A DNA stretch of 10,204 bases from Vicinamibacteria bacterium (GTDB lineage Bacteria > Acidobacteriota > Vicinamibacteria > Vicinamibacterales > 2-12-FULL-66-21). Within the stretch, counting starts at the first letter, position 1. Each line of letters starts with the position of its first letter. The notes under the pieces are model-generated. The model ran no database searches. It was given only the letters and a program-made list of their open reading frames with translations, and had not been told where the DNA came from. The stretch lies in contig JAICSD010000126.1 of NCBI GenBank assembly GCA_025937075.1, positions 1 through 10,204 of the forward strand, given 5' to 3'. The translations under genes were made by a program, and so were the position numbers. Below are positions 1 to 6,595 of the stretch, one piece after another.

Positions 1-570
1 ATCGGCGAGCGCTTCGTGGACCTGATTTACGGAATGGGCAATGGCATCGCACAAATAGACAGTCAGTGGTTCCAGCACAGCCGCCCCGGCGTGATCGCGG
101 CGCAGCAGGTGCGCATCGCGCCGGCGGAAGAGCTCATCTGGCACAGGCTGTTCATCAGCGAGCGGCATCGCCACGACGTCTCCGACATCCTCCATCTCCT
201 CGTCTGCCTCGGCGACACGCTCGACTGGGAGCGCCTGATGATGCGCGTCGGCCCTCACTGGCCGCTGCTCCTGGCGCAGCTCCAGACCTTCAGCTTCGTC
301 TACCCGGGTTACCGCAGCAACCTCCCGGCATGGGTGATGGAGCAACTCATCGAACAGGCACGCGCGGACGTCGGGCGCGATGAAGAGGACGCGGCGGACG
401 TCACGCGCGGCACGCTGATCTCGCGCTTCAGCTTCACGATCGACACGCGCGAGTGGGGATTCTCCGATCCCCGTGCCGAACTCGTACGGCAGGCCCGCAA
501 CCATCCGGCCATTCTCGCGATTGCGGAGTCCGACGTCTGGGACGAGCGGAGCGAGGAGCGGACGGAGTAA
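1..570 (+). CDS. Putative nucleotidyltransferase family protein, 3' part (5' end outside window)
   Basis: The reading frame is open from the first base to the TAA at 568-570, giving at least 189 residues. The frame continues upstream of the internal GTG at 16, so the gene is cut by the left edge. The segment with FVDLIYGMGNG, then QIDSQWF, then PAEELIWHRLFISERHRHD followed by DILHLL, resembles from memory a family of small bacterial nucleotidyltransferase-fold proteins. In that family a middle strand pair is followed by a conserved PxEE(M/L)IW helix and an ER-R-D-DI-HLL helix. The GS/DxD nucleotide-binding motif would lie upstream and cannot be seen, so activity and substrate are unknown. No signal peptide or membrane segment is visible. 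The permease gene starts 63 bp downstream on the same strand. A plain hypothetical protein is the alternative. I am confident it is coding and moderately confident of the family. Confidence 0.62.
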   Translation: MGERFVDLIYGMGNGIAQIDSQWFQHSRPGVIAAQQVRIAPAEELIWHRLFISERHRHDVSDILHLLVCLGDTLDWERLMMRVGPHWPLLLAQLQTFSFVYPGYRSNLPAWVMEQLIEQARADVGRDEEDAADVTRGTLISRFSFTIDTREWGFSDPRAELVRQARNHPAILAIAESDVWDERSEERTE

Positions 571-584
571 GCTACCCGCGAGAA

Positions 585-601
585 AGCGAGGCTCACTCGC
601 T
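585..601 (+). other. Small hairpin between nucleotidyltransferase and ADOP genes
   Basis: AGCGAG (585-590) and CTCGCT (596-601) form a perfect 6-bp stem with a 5-nt loop, 14 bp after the stop codon of the upstream gene. No T tract follows, so it is at best a weak or factor-dependent 3' end. It could also be a chance palindrome in GC-rich DNA. Confidence 0.22.
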
Positions 602-633
602 GGTGCTCGTTCGCCCCAGGCGCGTCGCTGTTT

Positions 634-3096
634 ATGAGAGACGTTCTACTCGACACGCTCCTCCGGGACCTGCAGTACGGCGTTCGCATGCTCCGGAAGA
701 CGCCCGGATTCACGTTCATCGCGCTCCTCACGCTCGCCGTTGGCATCGGCGTCAACACGGCGGTCTTCACAATCGTCCACGCGCTGCTGCTGAAACCGCT
801 GCCGTTTCCCGATCCCGGCCGGCTCGCCGCCGTCAACACGACGTTCCGCAGCCCGAAAGGCGAGTCGATCGATTCGTCGGTCGACGGCCGGACGTTCCTC
901 GCGATTCACACCAACGCGTCGACGGTGCTGACCGCGATTTCATCGGGTGAGTTCGGCAGCGGCGTCAATCTCGTGGCGAACGGCGCGGCCGCGAACGTTC
1001 AGCAGCGCCGCGTCAGCGCGGGCTATTTCGCGGTCCTCGGCGTGCCGCCGCTGATGGGCCGCGAGTTCACAGCTGACGAGGATCGCGACGGCGGGGCGGC
1101 GGTCGCCATCCTGAGCCACGCGCTGTGGACGCGCGTGTTCGCCGCCGATCCGCAGATCGTCGGGCGCGCAATCATGCTCCGCGGCGAGCCCTACACCATC
1201 GTCGGCGTCATGCCGCCTGGATTTACGACAGGCGTCCCCACGGACGTGTGGACGCCCATCCATCCATCGGTGAAAGGAGAAGGCGGCGGAAGCAATTACG
1301 GCATGATCGCGCGCGTGCGGCCGGAGGCCACGTGGGCACAGGCGAACGCAGAGGTTGCGCAGCTTGGCTCGCCCGCGGCCCGCGAAGGCTATCCGCCCGA
1401 GGTAACGGCCGCGTGCGCGCTGATTCCGCTCCAGCAAGGCCAGACATCGGACATCCGCGAGCCGCTGCTCATGTTGTGGGGAGCGGTCGGACTCGTGCTG
1501 CTCATCGCATGCGTCAACCTGGCGGGCCTGCTGCTCGCGAGATCCGCCGTCCGCGCGCGCGAGATTGCCACGCGCATGGCGCTCGGCAGCGGACGAGCGG
1601 CTGTGATCGGGCAGTTGCTGGTCGAGAGTCTCGTGCTCGCGCTTGCCGGCGGATTGCTTGGCGTGCTGGTTGGCTGGAGCGTGCTCGACGGCTTGAAGGG
1701 ACTTGGCGCCGACGTCGTTCCCGTCGGCTATCCGATCGAGCTGGATTCGCGCGTGCTGGCCGTCACCCTCGCAATCGCCGTTGCGACCAGCCTCGTGTTC
1801 GGACTCGTGCCCGCGCTGCACGCGAGCCGCATCGAGGTCCAGCGGGTGCTCGCGCAGTCGGGCACGCGCGGCGTCGCCGGAGCGGCGAGCGGATGGCTGA
1901 GAAGGGCGGTGGTGATCGGGGAGGTCGCCCTCGGCGTGATCCTGCTCGTGAGTGCCGGCTTGCTCGTGCGAACGTTCGTCCACCTGCGAACGCTCGACCC
2001 GGGTTTCGATCCATCGAACGTCATCACCGCTACGATTTCGCTGCAGGACGCGCGCTACCAGGACGCCGCGGCGGTCGATCGCCTGTTCGACGAAACGCTC
2101 GCGCGGATCCGGCGGATTCCCGGCGTCCAATCCGCGGGCGTGGCGCTCGGGTTGCCGTACACGCGGCTGCTGAATCTGGGATTCAAGCCGCTCGACGGCG
2201 CGGCCAATACGCAGCGCGGCACCTTCACGAATCTCAGCTACGTGACGCCGGGCTATCTCGAGGCGCTGCACGTGCCGCTCGTGCGCGGACGATCGCTCAG
2301 CGACGCTGATACGTCCACGTCGCCTGGCGTCGCGGTCGTCAACGAGGAGTTTGCGAAGAAGTACTATCCGGGCAGTGACGCGCTCGGCCGGCGTCTCGCC
2401 GTGGTTGGAGAACGCCAGATCGTCGGCATCGTCGGCAACGCGCGCGCGACATCGTCCGGGTTCTCCGGATATTCCGATCCGCTCGTCACGCCGCCCATCA
2501 TCTATGTGCCCGCGTCACAGACGACCGCGGCGTTTCTGAAACTGGTGCACAGGTGGTTCTCGCCGTCATGGGCGGTACGCGTGGCCGGTCCGCCGCAGAG
2601 CGCGGCGAAGGACGTTCGTCAGGCAATCGGCGCCGTCGATCCGCTGTTGCCCATGGCAAGCTTGCGCGCCATGACGGACGTGCAGGCGGGGTCGCTGGCA
2701 TCGGAGCGTTTCATGATGTCGCTCGTGCTGGGACTGGGCGCCGTCGCACTGCTGCTCGCGGCGGTTGGCATTCACGGCCTCATCGCCAGCGCCGTGACGG
2801 AGCGAACGCGTGAGCTGGGCATTCGCCTCGCGCTCGGCGCCAGCAGTGGACGCATCCTGCGCGACGTCATCGCACCGGGGGTCCTCCTGGCCGGCTCGGG
2901 CGTAGTCCTCGGCGGCGCGGCGTCGCTTGCAGTCGTGCGGCTCCTCCGGTCGTTCCTGTGGGGCGTGGCGCCGTCCGATCCGCTGACCTTCATCATGGTC
3001 GTTCTGACGCTGTTGGCGGTCGCGCTCCTCGCGAGCCTGGTTCCGGCGTTGCGGGTACTGCGGCTGGATCCGGCATCGACGCTCCGCGCCGAGTAG
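634..3096 (+). CDS. ADOP-family duplicated FtsX/MacB-like permease
   Basis: This is an inner-membrane protein of 820 residues built from two MacB/FtsX-type permease halves. Half one has a transmembrane helix at about 26-53, an extracytoplasmic MacB-like domain at about 54-275, and helices at about 278-304, 322-352 and 372-398. Half two repeats the plan: a helix at about 422-447, a second periplasmic domain, and helices at about 693-718, 744-770 and 781-806. The FtsX signature appears twice, as REIATRMALG near 310 and RELGIRLALGAS near 730. The start LLRDLQYGVRMLRKTPGFTF is typical of the acidobacterial duplicated orphan permeases (ADOP). Relatives work with an ABC ATPase in macrolide, peptide or lipoprotein export, but ADOP genes usually lack an adjacent ATPase, and none is seen here. 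Many ADOPs have an extra N-terminal cytoplasmic region, which is absent here. The ATG at 634 has no clear Shine-Dalgarno but fits the family start. The substrate is unknown. Confidence 0.93.
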   Translation: MRDVLLDTLLRDLQYGVRMLRKTPGFTFIALLTLAVGIGVNTAVFTIVHALLLKPLPFPDPGRLAAVNTTFRSPKGESIDSSVDGRTFLAIHTNASTVLTAISSGEFGSGVNLVANGAAANVQQRRVSAGYFAVLGVPPLMGREFTADEDRDGGAAVAILSHALWTRVFAADPQIVGRAIMLRGEPYTIVGVMPPGFTTGVPTDVWTPIHPSVKGEGGGSNYGMIARVRPEATWAQANAEVAQLGSPAAREGYPPEVTAACALIPLQQGQTSDIREPLLMLWGAVGLVLLIACVNLAGLLLARSAVRAREIATRMALGSGRAAVIGQLLVESLVLALAGGLLGVLVGWSVLDGLKGLGADVVPVGYPIELDSRVLAVTLAIAVATSLVFGLVPALHASRIEVQRVLAQSGTRGVAGAASGWLRRAVVIGEVALGVILLVSAGLLVRTFVHLRTLDPGFDPSNVITATISLQDARYQDAAAVDRLFDETLARIRRIPGVQSAGVALGLPYTRLLNLGFKPLDGAANTQRGTFTNLSYVTPGYLEALHVPLVRGRSLSDADTSTSPGVAVVNEEFAKKYYPGSDALGRRLAVVGERQIVGIVGNARATSSGFSGYSDPLVTPPIIYVPASQTTAAFLKLVHRWFSPSWAVRVAGPPQSAAKDVRQAIGAVDPLLPMASLRAMTDVQAGSLASERFMMSLVLGLGAVALLLAAVGIHGLIASAVTERTRELGIRLALGASSGRILRDVIAPGVLLAGSGVVLGGAASLAVVRLLRSFLWGVAPSDPLTFIMVVLTLLAVALLASLVPALRVLRLDPASTLRAE

Positions 3097-3118
3097 CGCG
3101 CCGGCGTCAGGCTTCACC

Positions 3119-4165
3119 ATGGCTGAAGGTCGACGCATTTTCGACATCGCCCCCGCCGCGATCATCAAGGTGCTCGCGGCGATCGTCGTCGTCTGGCTGT
3201 GGCTGCACCTCTGGCAGCTTCTCATGCTGGTGGTCGTGTCGGTCGTGCTGGCGATCGCGTTGGACCCGATCGTCGACTGGGGCTGCCGCCACCGGATTCC
3301 CCGCAGTGTGGCCTCCGCGGTGGTGGTCACGCTTCTCGCCGCCATCATCGGCGGTTTCTTCTGGATCACCGGCGCGTCGCTCGCCGGAGAAGCGCGCATG
3401 CTGGGCACGCGGCTGACCGACGCCGAGCAGATGGTCCTGCGGCACCTGCCGCCGGTGCTCGTCGATCAGATTCGCTCGAGGTACGGCGGCACACCGGACG
3501 CGTCCGTGATCGCGAGCTATGCGATCAATGCCGGAAAGCTGCTGACGACCGCGATCGTCCTGGCGGTGCTCGCGCTGATCGTGACGATCTACCTGCTCAT
3601 CGAAGGACGGATGACGTATGACTGGCTGATCGCGTACGTCCCGCGGCGTCATCGCGAGCAGGCGCACGTCACGGCGCACGAGGCGCACGAGCGCATTCTC
3701 GGCTACGTCATCGGCAACATGGCGACGTCGGCGTTCGCGTTCGTGTTCGTCTACGTCAGCCTGACGGTGCTGCACGTGCCCGCGGCGCTGCTCCTCGCCA
3801 TCCTCGCGGGGCTGTTCGATTTCGTTCCCGTCCTTGGCTTCATCTTTTCGTCGGTACCGGCCGTGCTGCTCGCGCTTGCGGTGTCGCCAGGCGTCGCGCT
3901 GATCGTCGCCGCGCTCTACGTCGGATATCACCTGATCGAGAACTACTACATTGCACCGAAGGTGTACGGGGGACGGCTGCGACTGTCGAATCTTGCGGTG
4001 ATTCTCGCGTTTGCCGTGGGTGCCGAAATCGGGGGAATCGTGGGAGCGCTGCTTGCGCTGCCGCTCGCCGCGATGTATCCGGTGGTCGAGAGCGTGTGGC
4101 TGAAGGACTACCTGGGTCGTGACGCCGTGGAGACCCATCGCCGCATCGAGCGCCGGCGCGCCTGA
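3119..4165 (+). CDS. AI-2E family transporter (PerM/YdiK/TqsA-like membrane protein)
   Basis: A polytopic inner-membrane protein of 348 residues, the usual length for the family. Paired N-terminal hydrophobic segments lie at about 12-30 and 33-50, and a third at about 64-84. A soluble loop at about 86-140 precedes a helix at about 141-162. A C-terminal block of helices (about 195-320) carries the family hallmarks: FDFVPVLG near 233-240, HLIENYYIAPKVYG at 271-284 and GALLALPLAAMYPV at 309-322. Family members include the autoinducer-2 exporter TqsA and Na+/H+ antiporter-like proteins, so the name does not prove AI-2 transport. The ATG at 3119 is only 22 bp after the ADOP stop, with a weak AGG-type ribosome-binding site, which suggests co-transcription. 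The Arg-rich tail (RRIERRRA) should be cytoplasmic. The substrate cannot be told from sequence. Confidence 0.93.
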   Translation: MAEGRRIFDIAPAAIIKVLAAIVVVWLWLHLWQLLMLVVVSVVLAIALDPIVDWGCRHRIPRSVASAVVVTLLAAIIGGFFWITGASLAGEARMLGTRLTDAEQMVLRHLPPVLVDQIRSRYGGTPDASVIASYAINAGKLLTTAIVLAVLALIVTIYLLIEGRMTYDWLIAYVPRRHREQAHVTAHEAHERILGYVIGNMATSAFAFVFVYVSLTVLHVPAALLLAILAGLFDFVPVLGFIFSSVPAVLLALAVSPGVALIVAALYVGYHLIENYYIAPKVYGGRLRLSNLAVILAFAVGAEIGGIVGALLALPLAAMYPVVESVWLKDYLGRDAVETHRRIERRRA

Positions 4166-4179
4166 GCGCGGCGGGTCAC

Positions 4180-4221
4180 AGTACTGAAACCGGCGTGACG
4201 GAAGTGTGCTGTTTCAGTGCT
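4180..4221. terminator. Inverted repeat in convergent junction, possible bidirectional terminator
   Basis: The 11-nt arm AGTACTGAAAC (4180-4190) pairs with GTTTCAGTGCT (4211-4221) with one G-U wobble, around a 20-nt loop. It lies between the AI-2E transporter gene (stop at 4165) and the convergent coiled-coil gene, and its right arm covers that gene's stop codon (4214-4216). There is no long T tract on either strand and the arms are not GC-rich, so it is not a textbook intrinsic terminator. Placement in a 48-bp convergent gap is the main support. Confidence 0.4.
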
Positions 4222-4444
4222 TCGATGACAACTCCGCCTGTTTGACTGCGGCTGTGCGCCGCTCCGGCGTAGGGCGCGGTTCCGTGCGCCGATCCTGGCC
4301 GCGCCGCCGTTCTTCCTGGAGAGAGACGTGCAGCCGTTCGGCCAGCGCGCCGAACGCGCAGGCGGATCGCCGAAGGATCTCGTTCTCTTCCTTCAGCGTG
4401 CGGATCTCGTCCTGGTACCGTTTGAGGACGTCCTCTTGTGACAT
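4214..4444 (-). CDS. Small coiled-coil protein of unknown function
   Basis: This encodes 76 residues, starting MSQEDVLKRYQDEIRTLKEE and ending in a basic, Pro/Arg-rich tail (RRRGQDRRTEPRPTPERR). Residues about 4-48 are rich in Glu, Lys, Arg and spaced Leu/Ile, with predicted heptad spacing, so a continuous helix or coiled coil is likely. No membrane segment, signal peptide or known catalytic motif is visible. The charged, natural-looking composition contrasts with the Arg/Ala/Gly-rich translations of the other frames here, which argues that it is real. The ATG at 4444 has a weak GAGG about 8 nt upstream. It lies 197 bp downstream of the iron permease on the same strand and could be a separate transcript. 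I do not recognise its function. A dimerising cytoplasmic scaffold or regulator-associated peptide is a guess. Confidence 0.62.
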   Translation of the reverse strand: MSQEDVLKRYQDEIRTLKEENEILRRSACAFGALAERLHVSLQEERRRGQDRRTEPRPTPERRTAAVKQAELSSKH

Positions 4445-4641
4445 TCGCAGGGCCTCGGTCCCCGATGAGCAATGATCAGGCCGCCTTGCGGGGCCAGCCG
4501 TGTTCGCCCACGTCCAGTGACACTATGCGGCAGCGGTGTTGCCGAAGTGTGAACACGTCAGCTCGGCGGCGATCGGCCGAAACGCCACGTGGCAGTCCTG
4601 CGTGTCGAGGAGGTGCAGAACAGCTCCGGCGATCGGGCCGC

Positions 4642-5592
4642 CTAAGCTGCAACTTGCGATTCGATCTGCGTGCGCGCGAGGAAGTACGAGCCGACGACGA
4701 GCGCGGCCGCGAGCAATTGCGCGGCAAGCGTCTCCACGGTGGGGAAGACCGCGAACCACAATCCCATCCAGCCCGGAATGATCCGCTCGAGCGGCGCGAC
4801 CGGCGTCGTCGGCAGCCAGCGCGCGAGCTGCATCTCCTGCGCCTGTTCGCCGACCATTACGAGAAGCACGAGCCCGAGCAGGATGCCGGTCAGCACGAGC
4901 ATGCGGCGATACGGCAGGCGCCGGTGCGCGATGAACGTCAGCGCGCCAACGATCGCGGTGAGCGCGAGGCCAATCGACACGCCGTAGAGCACCGGTCCGG
5001 GCCCGAGCTTCAGGCGATAGCTCTGAAGGAACAGGACGACCTCGAAACCTTCTCGATAGAGAGAGCTGAAGCCCAGCGCCGCCAGTCCCCACCACAGCTT
5101 CGCGCTGGACCCGCCACCGTGTAGCAACGATTGCTTGCGGCGCGTGTGCATCGAGATCCAGCCCGTCCAGTACACCTTGTGGAAGAACCAGTTCATCACG
5201 ACGAGCAGGACGACGATCGCGAGGAGACCGGTGGCCGCCTGAATGTCCAACGCGGGCACGTTCTCGGCGAGGCTGTCGATGATGCCGATCGCGATGCGCC
5301 ACGTGAGCGCGGTGACGAGCAGCGCGAACGCTGCGCCGCTCGCAACCGGCCGCTGATACGAGCGGCGCGGCCCAACCATGTTCGCGGTGACCGCGGCGAG
5401 CACCAGGATGCACTCCAGCCCCTCCCGGAACACCAGAACCGCGATGTCCAGCACGCGCGCGCCGAAATCACCGTGGCCGAGCGGGTCGGGCAGACCGCCG
5501 GTGCGAAGTACCTGGAGGACGAGAATTGCGGCAACGGCCGCGGTTGACAGGGTGAGGGTGATGGTGGACAGGGACAGCCGGCGTGTGCGCAT
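4642..5592 (-). CDS. FTR1 family iron permease
   Basis: A polytopic inner-membrane protein of 316 residues from the oxidase-dependent iron transporter (FTR1/EfeU) family, which moves ferric iron across the membrane. Both hallmark REXXE iron-binding motifs are present: REGLE at 56-60 and REGFE at 180-184, each within a hydrophobic helix. Hydrophobic segments are visible at about 9-29, 47-70, 86-106, 119-137, 164-190, 203-222, 231-248, 274-290 and 293-306. The expected partner is a ferroxidase or electron acceptor (multicopper oxidase, EfeO/EfeB, or a cytochrome), but none is encoded here. The ATG at 5592 gives a sensible N-terminus although no Shine-Dalgarno is evident. Upstream lie a promoter-like sequence and two operator-like repeats, and beyond them the zinc-ribbon gene. 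No truncation is seen. The family call is secure; iron rather than another metal is inferred from the motifs. Confidence 0.93.
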   Translation of the reverse strand: MRTRRLSLSTITLTLSTAAVAAILVLQVLRTGGLPDPLGHGDFGARVLDIAVLVFREGLECILVLAAVTANMVGPRRSYQRPVASGAAFALLVTALTWRIAIGIIDSLAENVPALDIQAATGLLAIVVLLVVMNWFFHKVYWTGWISMHTRRKQSLLHGGGSSAKLWWGLAALGFSSLYREGFEVVLFLQSYRLKLGPGPVLYGVSIGLALTAIVGALTFIAHRRLPYRRMLVLTGILLGLVLLVMVGEQAQEMQLARWLPTTPVAPLERIIPGWMGLWFAVFPTVETLAAQLLAAALVVGSYFLARTQIESQVAA

Positions 5593-5603
5593 CTGAATGA
5601 AAT

Positions 5604-5620
5604 CCGACCGTGGAGGTCGG
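5604..5620. promoter_or_regulatory. Operator-like inverted repeat, box 1 (proximal to iron permease)
   Basis: CCGACC-N5-GGTCGG is a perfect palindrome with 6-bp arms, extended to 7 bp by T5603/A5621. It ends 11 bp upstream of the iron permease start codon and would fall at or just after the predicted transcription start, a position suited to repression. In RNA it could instead fold as a leader hairpin. The same pattern recurs 33 bp away as box 2. The binding protein is unknown. Confidence 0.5.
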
Positions 5621-5629
5621 AGAATCCAG

Positions 5630-5656
5630 CTTATATCCGACCGAGCCGGTCGTCAA
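5630..5656 (-). promoter_or_regulatory. Predicted sigma70-type promoter of the iron permease gene
   Basis: On the minus strand, TTGACG (5656-5651) matches the -35 consensus at 5 of 6 positions and TATAAG (5635-5630) matches the -10. The spacer is 15 bp, shorter than ideal. An offset -35 (AATTGA, 5658-5653) would give 17 bp. Transcription would start near 5623, leaving a leader of about 30 nt. Box 2 fills the space between the two elements. Confidence 0.45.
5637..5653. promoter_or_regulatory. Operator-like inverted repeat, box 2 (inside promoter spacer)
   Basis: CCGACC-N5-GGTCGT has the same 17-bp layout as box 1. Within it CGACCG-AGC-CGGTCG (5638-5652) is a perfect 6-bp-arm palindrome. The 9-mer ATCCGACCG occurs identically at 5602-5610 and 5635-5643, so the centres of the boxes are 33 bp apart, about three helical turns. 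The box sits between the -35 and -10 elements, so a bound protein would block RNA polymerase. Confidence 0.5.
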
Positions 5657-5660
5657 TTCT

Positions 5661-5987
5661 TCAGGGGCCTTCAGGGGGCTTCTTGCGGCTGCCGGGGCGG
5701 CGATGAGGGGATACGGGTTCCACTGGCGAGGGTGGGACACCGCCGGCGTCGCTGGCGCCCAGCCGGCGGACCATCAGGACCCGATCGCGGCGGCGCGCCA
5801 GCTCGAAGTAGCCGCAGGCTTTCACGTCGCACACCCACGCCGGCACGGCTTTTCTCTGGCTGGCGTACACGATCCGATACCGCTCGCTGAATTCGATCGT
5901 GCCGACGCCACAGCGCGGACACGCGGCCGTGTCGCCATTCGATGGACGGCCGGATCCGCGCCGTTCGACAGGCGGTTGGCTGTGCAT
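5661..5987 (-). CDS. Small zinc-ribbon protein
   Basis: This encodes 108 residues from the ATG at 5987. The core is a zinc ribbon: CPRC at 23-26 (first Cys pair) and C53/C58 in CDVKACGY (second pair, spaced by four residues rather than the usual two). Between them lie strand-like segments such as TIEFSERYRIVY and the link KAVPAWVCD. The tail is Pro/Arg/Lys-rich and probably disordered. Such ribbons bind one Zn2+ and occur in nucleic-acid-binding and scaffold proteins; no enzyme motif is visible. The frame is open back to 6131, but residues from upstream starts are low-complexity and would run through a terminator-like hairpin, so the start at 5987 is preferred although no good Shine-Dalgarno precedes it. 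The stop lies 68 bp from the iron permease gene on the same strand. The gene is likely real; its role is unknown. Confidence 0.65.
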   Translation of the reverse strand: MHSQPPVERRGSGRPSNGDTAACPRCGVGTIEFSERYRIVYASQRKAVPAWVCDVKACGYFELARRRDRVLMVRRLGASDAGGVPPSPVEPVSPHRRPGSRKKPPEGP

Positions 5988-6007
5988 CACAGTACGACTG
6001 CGCGGGG

Positions 6008-6028
6008 AAAAAAGGGCTGGAGCGCCCT
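6008..6028 (-). terminator. Terminator-like hairpin with T6 tract upstream of zinc-ribbon gene
   Basis: Read on the minus strand, AGGGC (6028-6024) pairs with GCCCT (6017-6013) around a 6-nt loop, and is followed by T residues through 6008. This has the form of an intrinsic terminator with a short 5-bp stem. It lies about 20 nt upstream of the zinc-ribbon start codon, so it could be an attenuator in that gene's leader, stop antisense transcripts from the divergent gene, or be accidental. Confidence 0.38.
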
Positions 6029-6067
6029 CTGGTCTCGCCGCGCGGCTGCCACGGCGGAGGAACAATC

Positions 6068-6097
6068 CTGACGCGGATGCTCCATCCATTCTACACT
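6068..6097 (+). promoter_or_regulatory. Possible promoter of the SgcJ/EcaC-like gene
   Basis: CTGACG (6068-6073) resembles a -35 and TACACT (6092-6097) a -10, with an 18-bp spacer. The start of transcription would be near 6104, just upstream of the ribosome-binding site at 6109-6113. The matches are imperfect, and the main support is position in the divergent intergenic region. Confidence 0.3.
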
Positions 6098-6118
6098 GAC
6101 GGGCCTTTGGAGGACGAG

Positions 6119-6580
6119 ATGCGAACAGCAATCGCTGCCGTGCTGGGATTGATCGTCGGGCTTCAGAGCGCCGGCCCCGCGGCGTCCGACGACGCCGCCA
6201 TCAAGAAAGTCGTCGCGCAGTATCTGGCCGCGCGCGAACGCCGGGACGCGAGCGCGGTTGGCGCCCTGGTCACGGCAGACGCCGATCACCTCACGGCGTC
6301 CGGCGAGTGGCGCCGCGGCCGCGACGCGATCGTCCGCGGGACCCTGCTCTCGTCGGAACGCACGGGCGGCACACGGACGATCACGATCGAGACGGTCCGT
6401 TTTCCCGTTACAGACGTCGCGATCGCGGATGGCCGCTACGAGCTCACGAATGCGCAGGAGGGCCGCCGTGCGATGTGGACGTCATTCGTGCTCGTTCGCG
6501 CGGGCGGGCGCGCCGCACGGTGGCAGATCAGCGCGATCCGCAACATGCTGCCCGCCATTGCGCCCGCCGCGGCAAAGTAG
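6119..6580 (+). CDS. SgcJ/EcaC-type SnoaL-like (NTF2-fold) secreted protein
   Basis: This encodes 153 residues. The ATG at 6119 has a strong GGAGG at 6109-6113, 5 nt upstream, and is followed at once by a signal peptide (hydrophobic core at about 3-16, likely cleavage near AAS at 21-23). An upstream in-frame ATG at 5942 would bury this signal and is rejected. The mature part reads DDAAIKKVVAQYLAARERRD, then VTADADHLTASGEWRRGRDA at about 51-70, then TRTITIETVRFPVTDVAIAD at about 85-104, ending WQISAIRNMLPA. This is the helix-then-curved-sheet pattern of the SgcJ/EcaC family (DUF4440/SnoaL-like). The fold serves as a ligand-binding pocket or small enzyme; exported members mostly have no assigned reaction. 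Here it is probably periplasmic. The family call is good, the function open. Confidence 0.85.
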   Translation: MRTAIAAVLGLIVGLQSAGPAASDDAAIKKVVAQYLAARERRDASAVGALVTADADHLTASGEWRRGRDAIVRGTLLSSERTGGTRTITIETVRFPVTDVAIADGRYELTNAQEGRRAMWTSFVLVRAGGRAARWQISAIRNMLPAIAPAAAK

Positions 6581-6595
6581 ATCGAACGGCGCGGA

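Noticed and set aside
940..2271. 443-residue open frame on the minus strand opposite the ADOP permease
   Set aside because: Arg/His/Asp-rich, no motif, fully antisense to a gene with clear family motifs. A typical high-GC shadow frame.
3107..4138. 343-residue open frame on the minus strand opposite the AI-2E transporter
   Set aside because: Extremely Arg/His/Asp/Gln-rich, no domain, antisense to a recognisable membrane protein.
4445..4641. Short minus-strand frame after the iron permease stop (about 30 residues ending at about 4523)
   Set aside because: No standard start codon with a ribosome-binding site and too short to support. The 197-bp gap otherwise shows no hairpin, repeat or RNA gene I can defend.
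4438..5124. 228-residue plus-strand frame opposite the iron permease
   Set aside because: Arg/Glu/Asp-rich antisense translation of a gene with both REXXE motifs.
5942..6118. Upstream ATG extending the SnoaL-like gene by 59 residues
   Set aside because: It would place a signal peptide in the middle of the protein; the ATG at 6119 has a strong GGAGG and an immediate signal sequence.
5988..6131. Upstream starts extending the zinc-ribbon gene by up to 48 residues
   Set aside because: The added residues are low in structure and the message would read through a terminator-like hairpin; the start is still uncertain.
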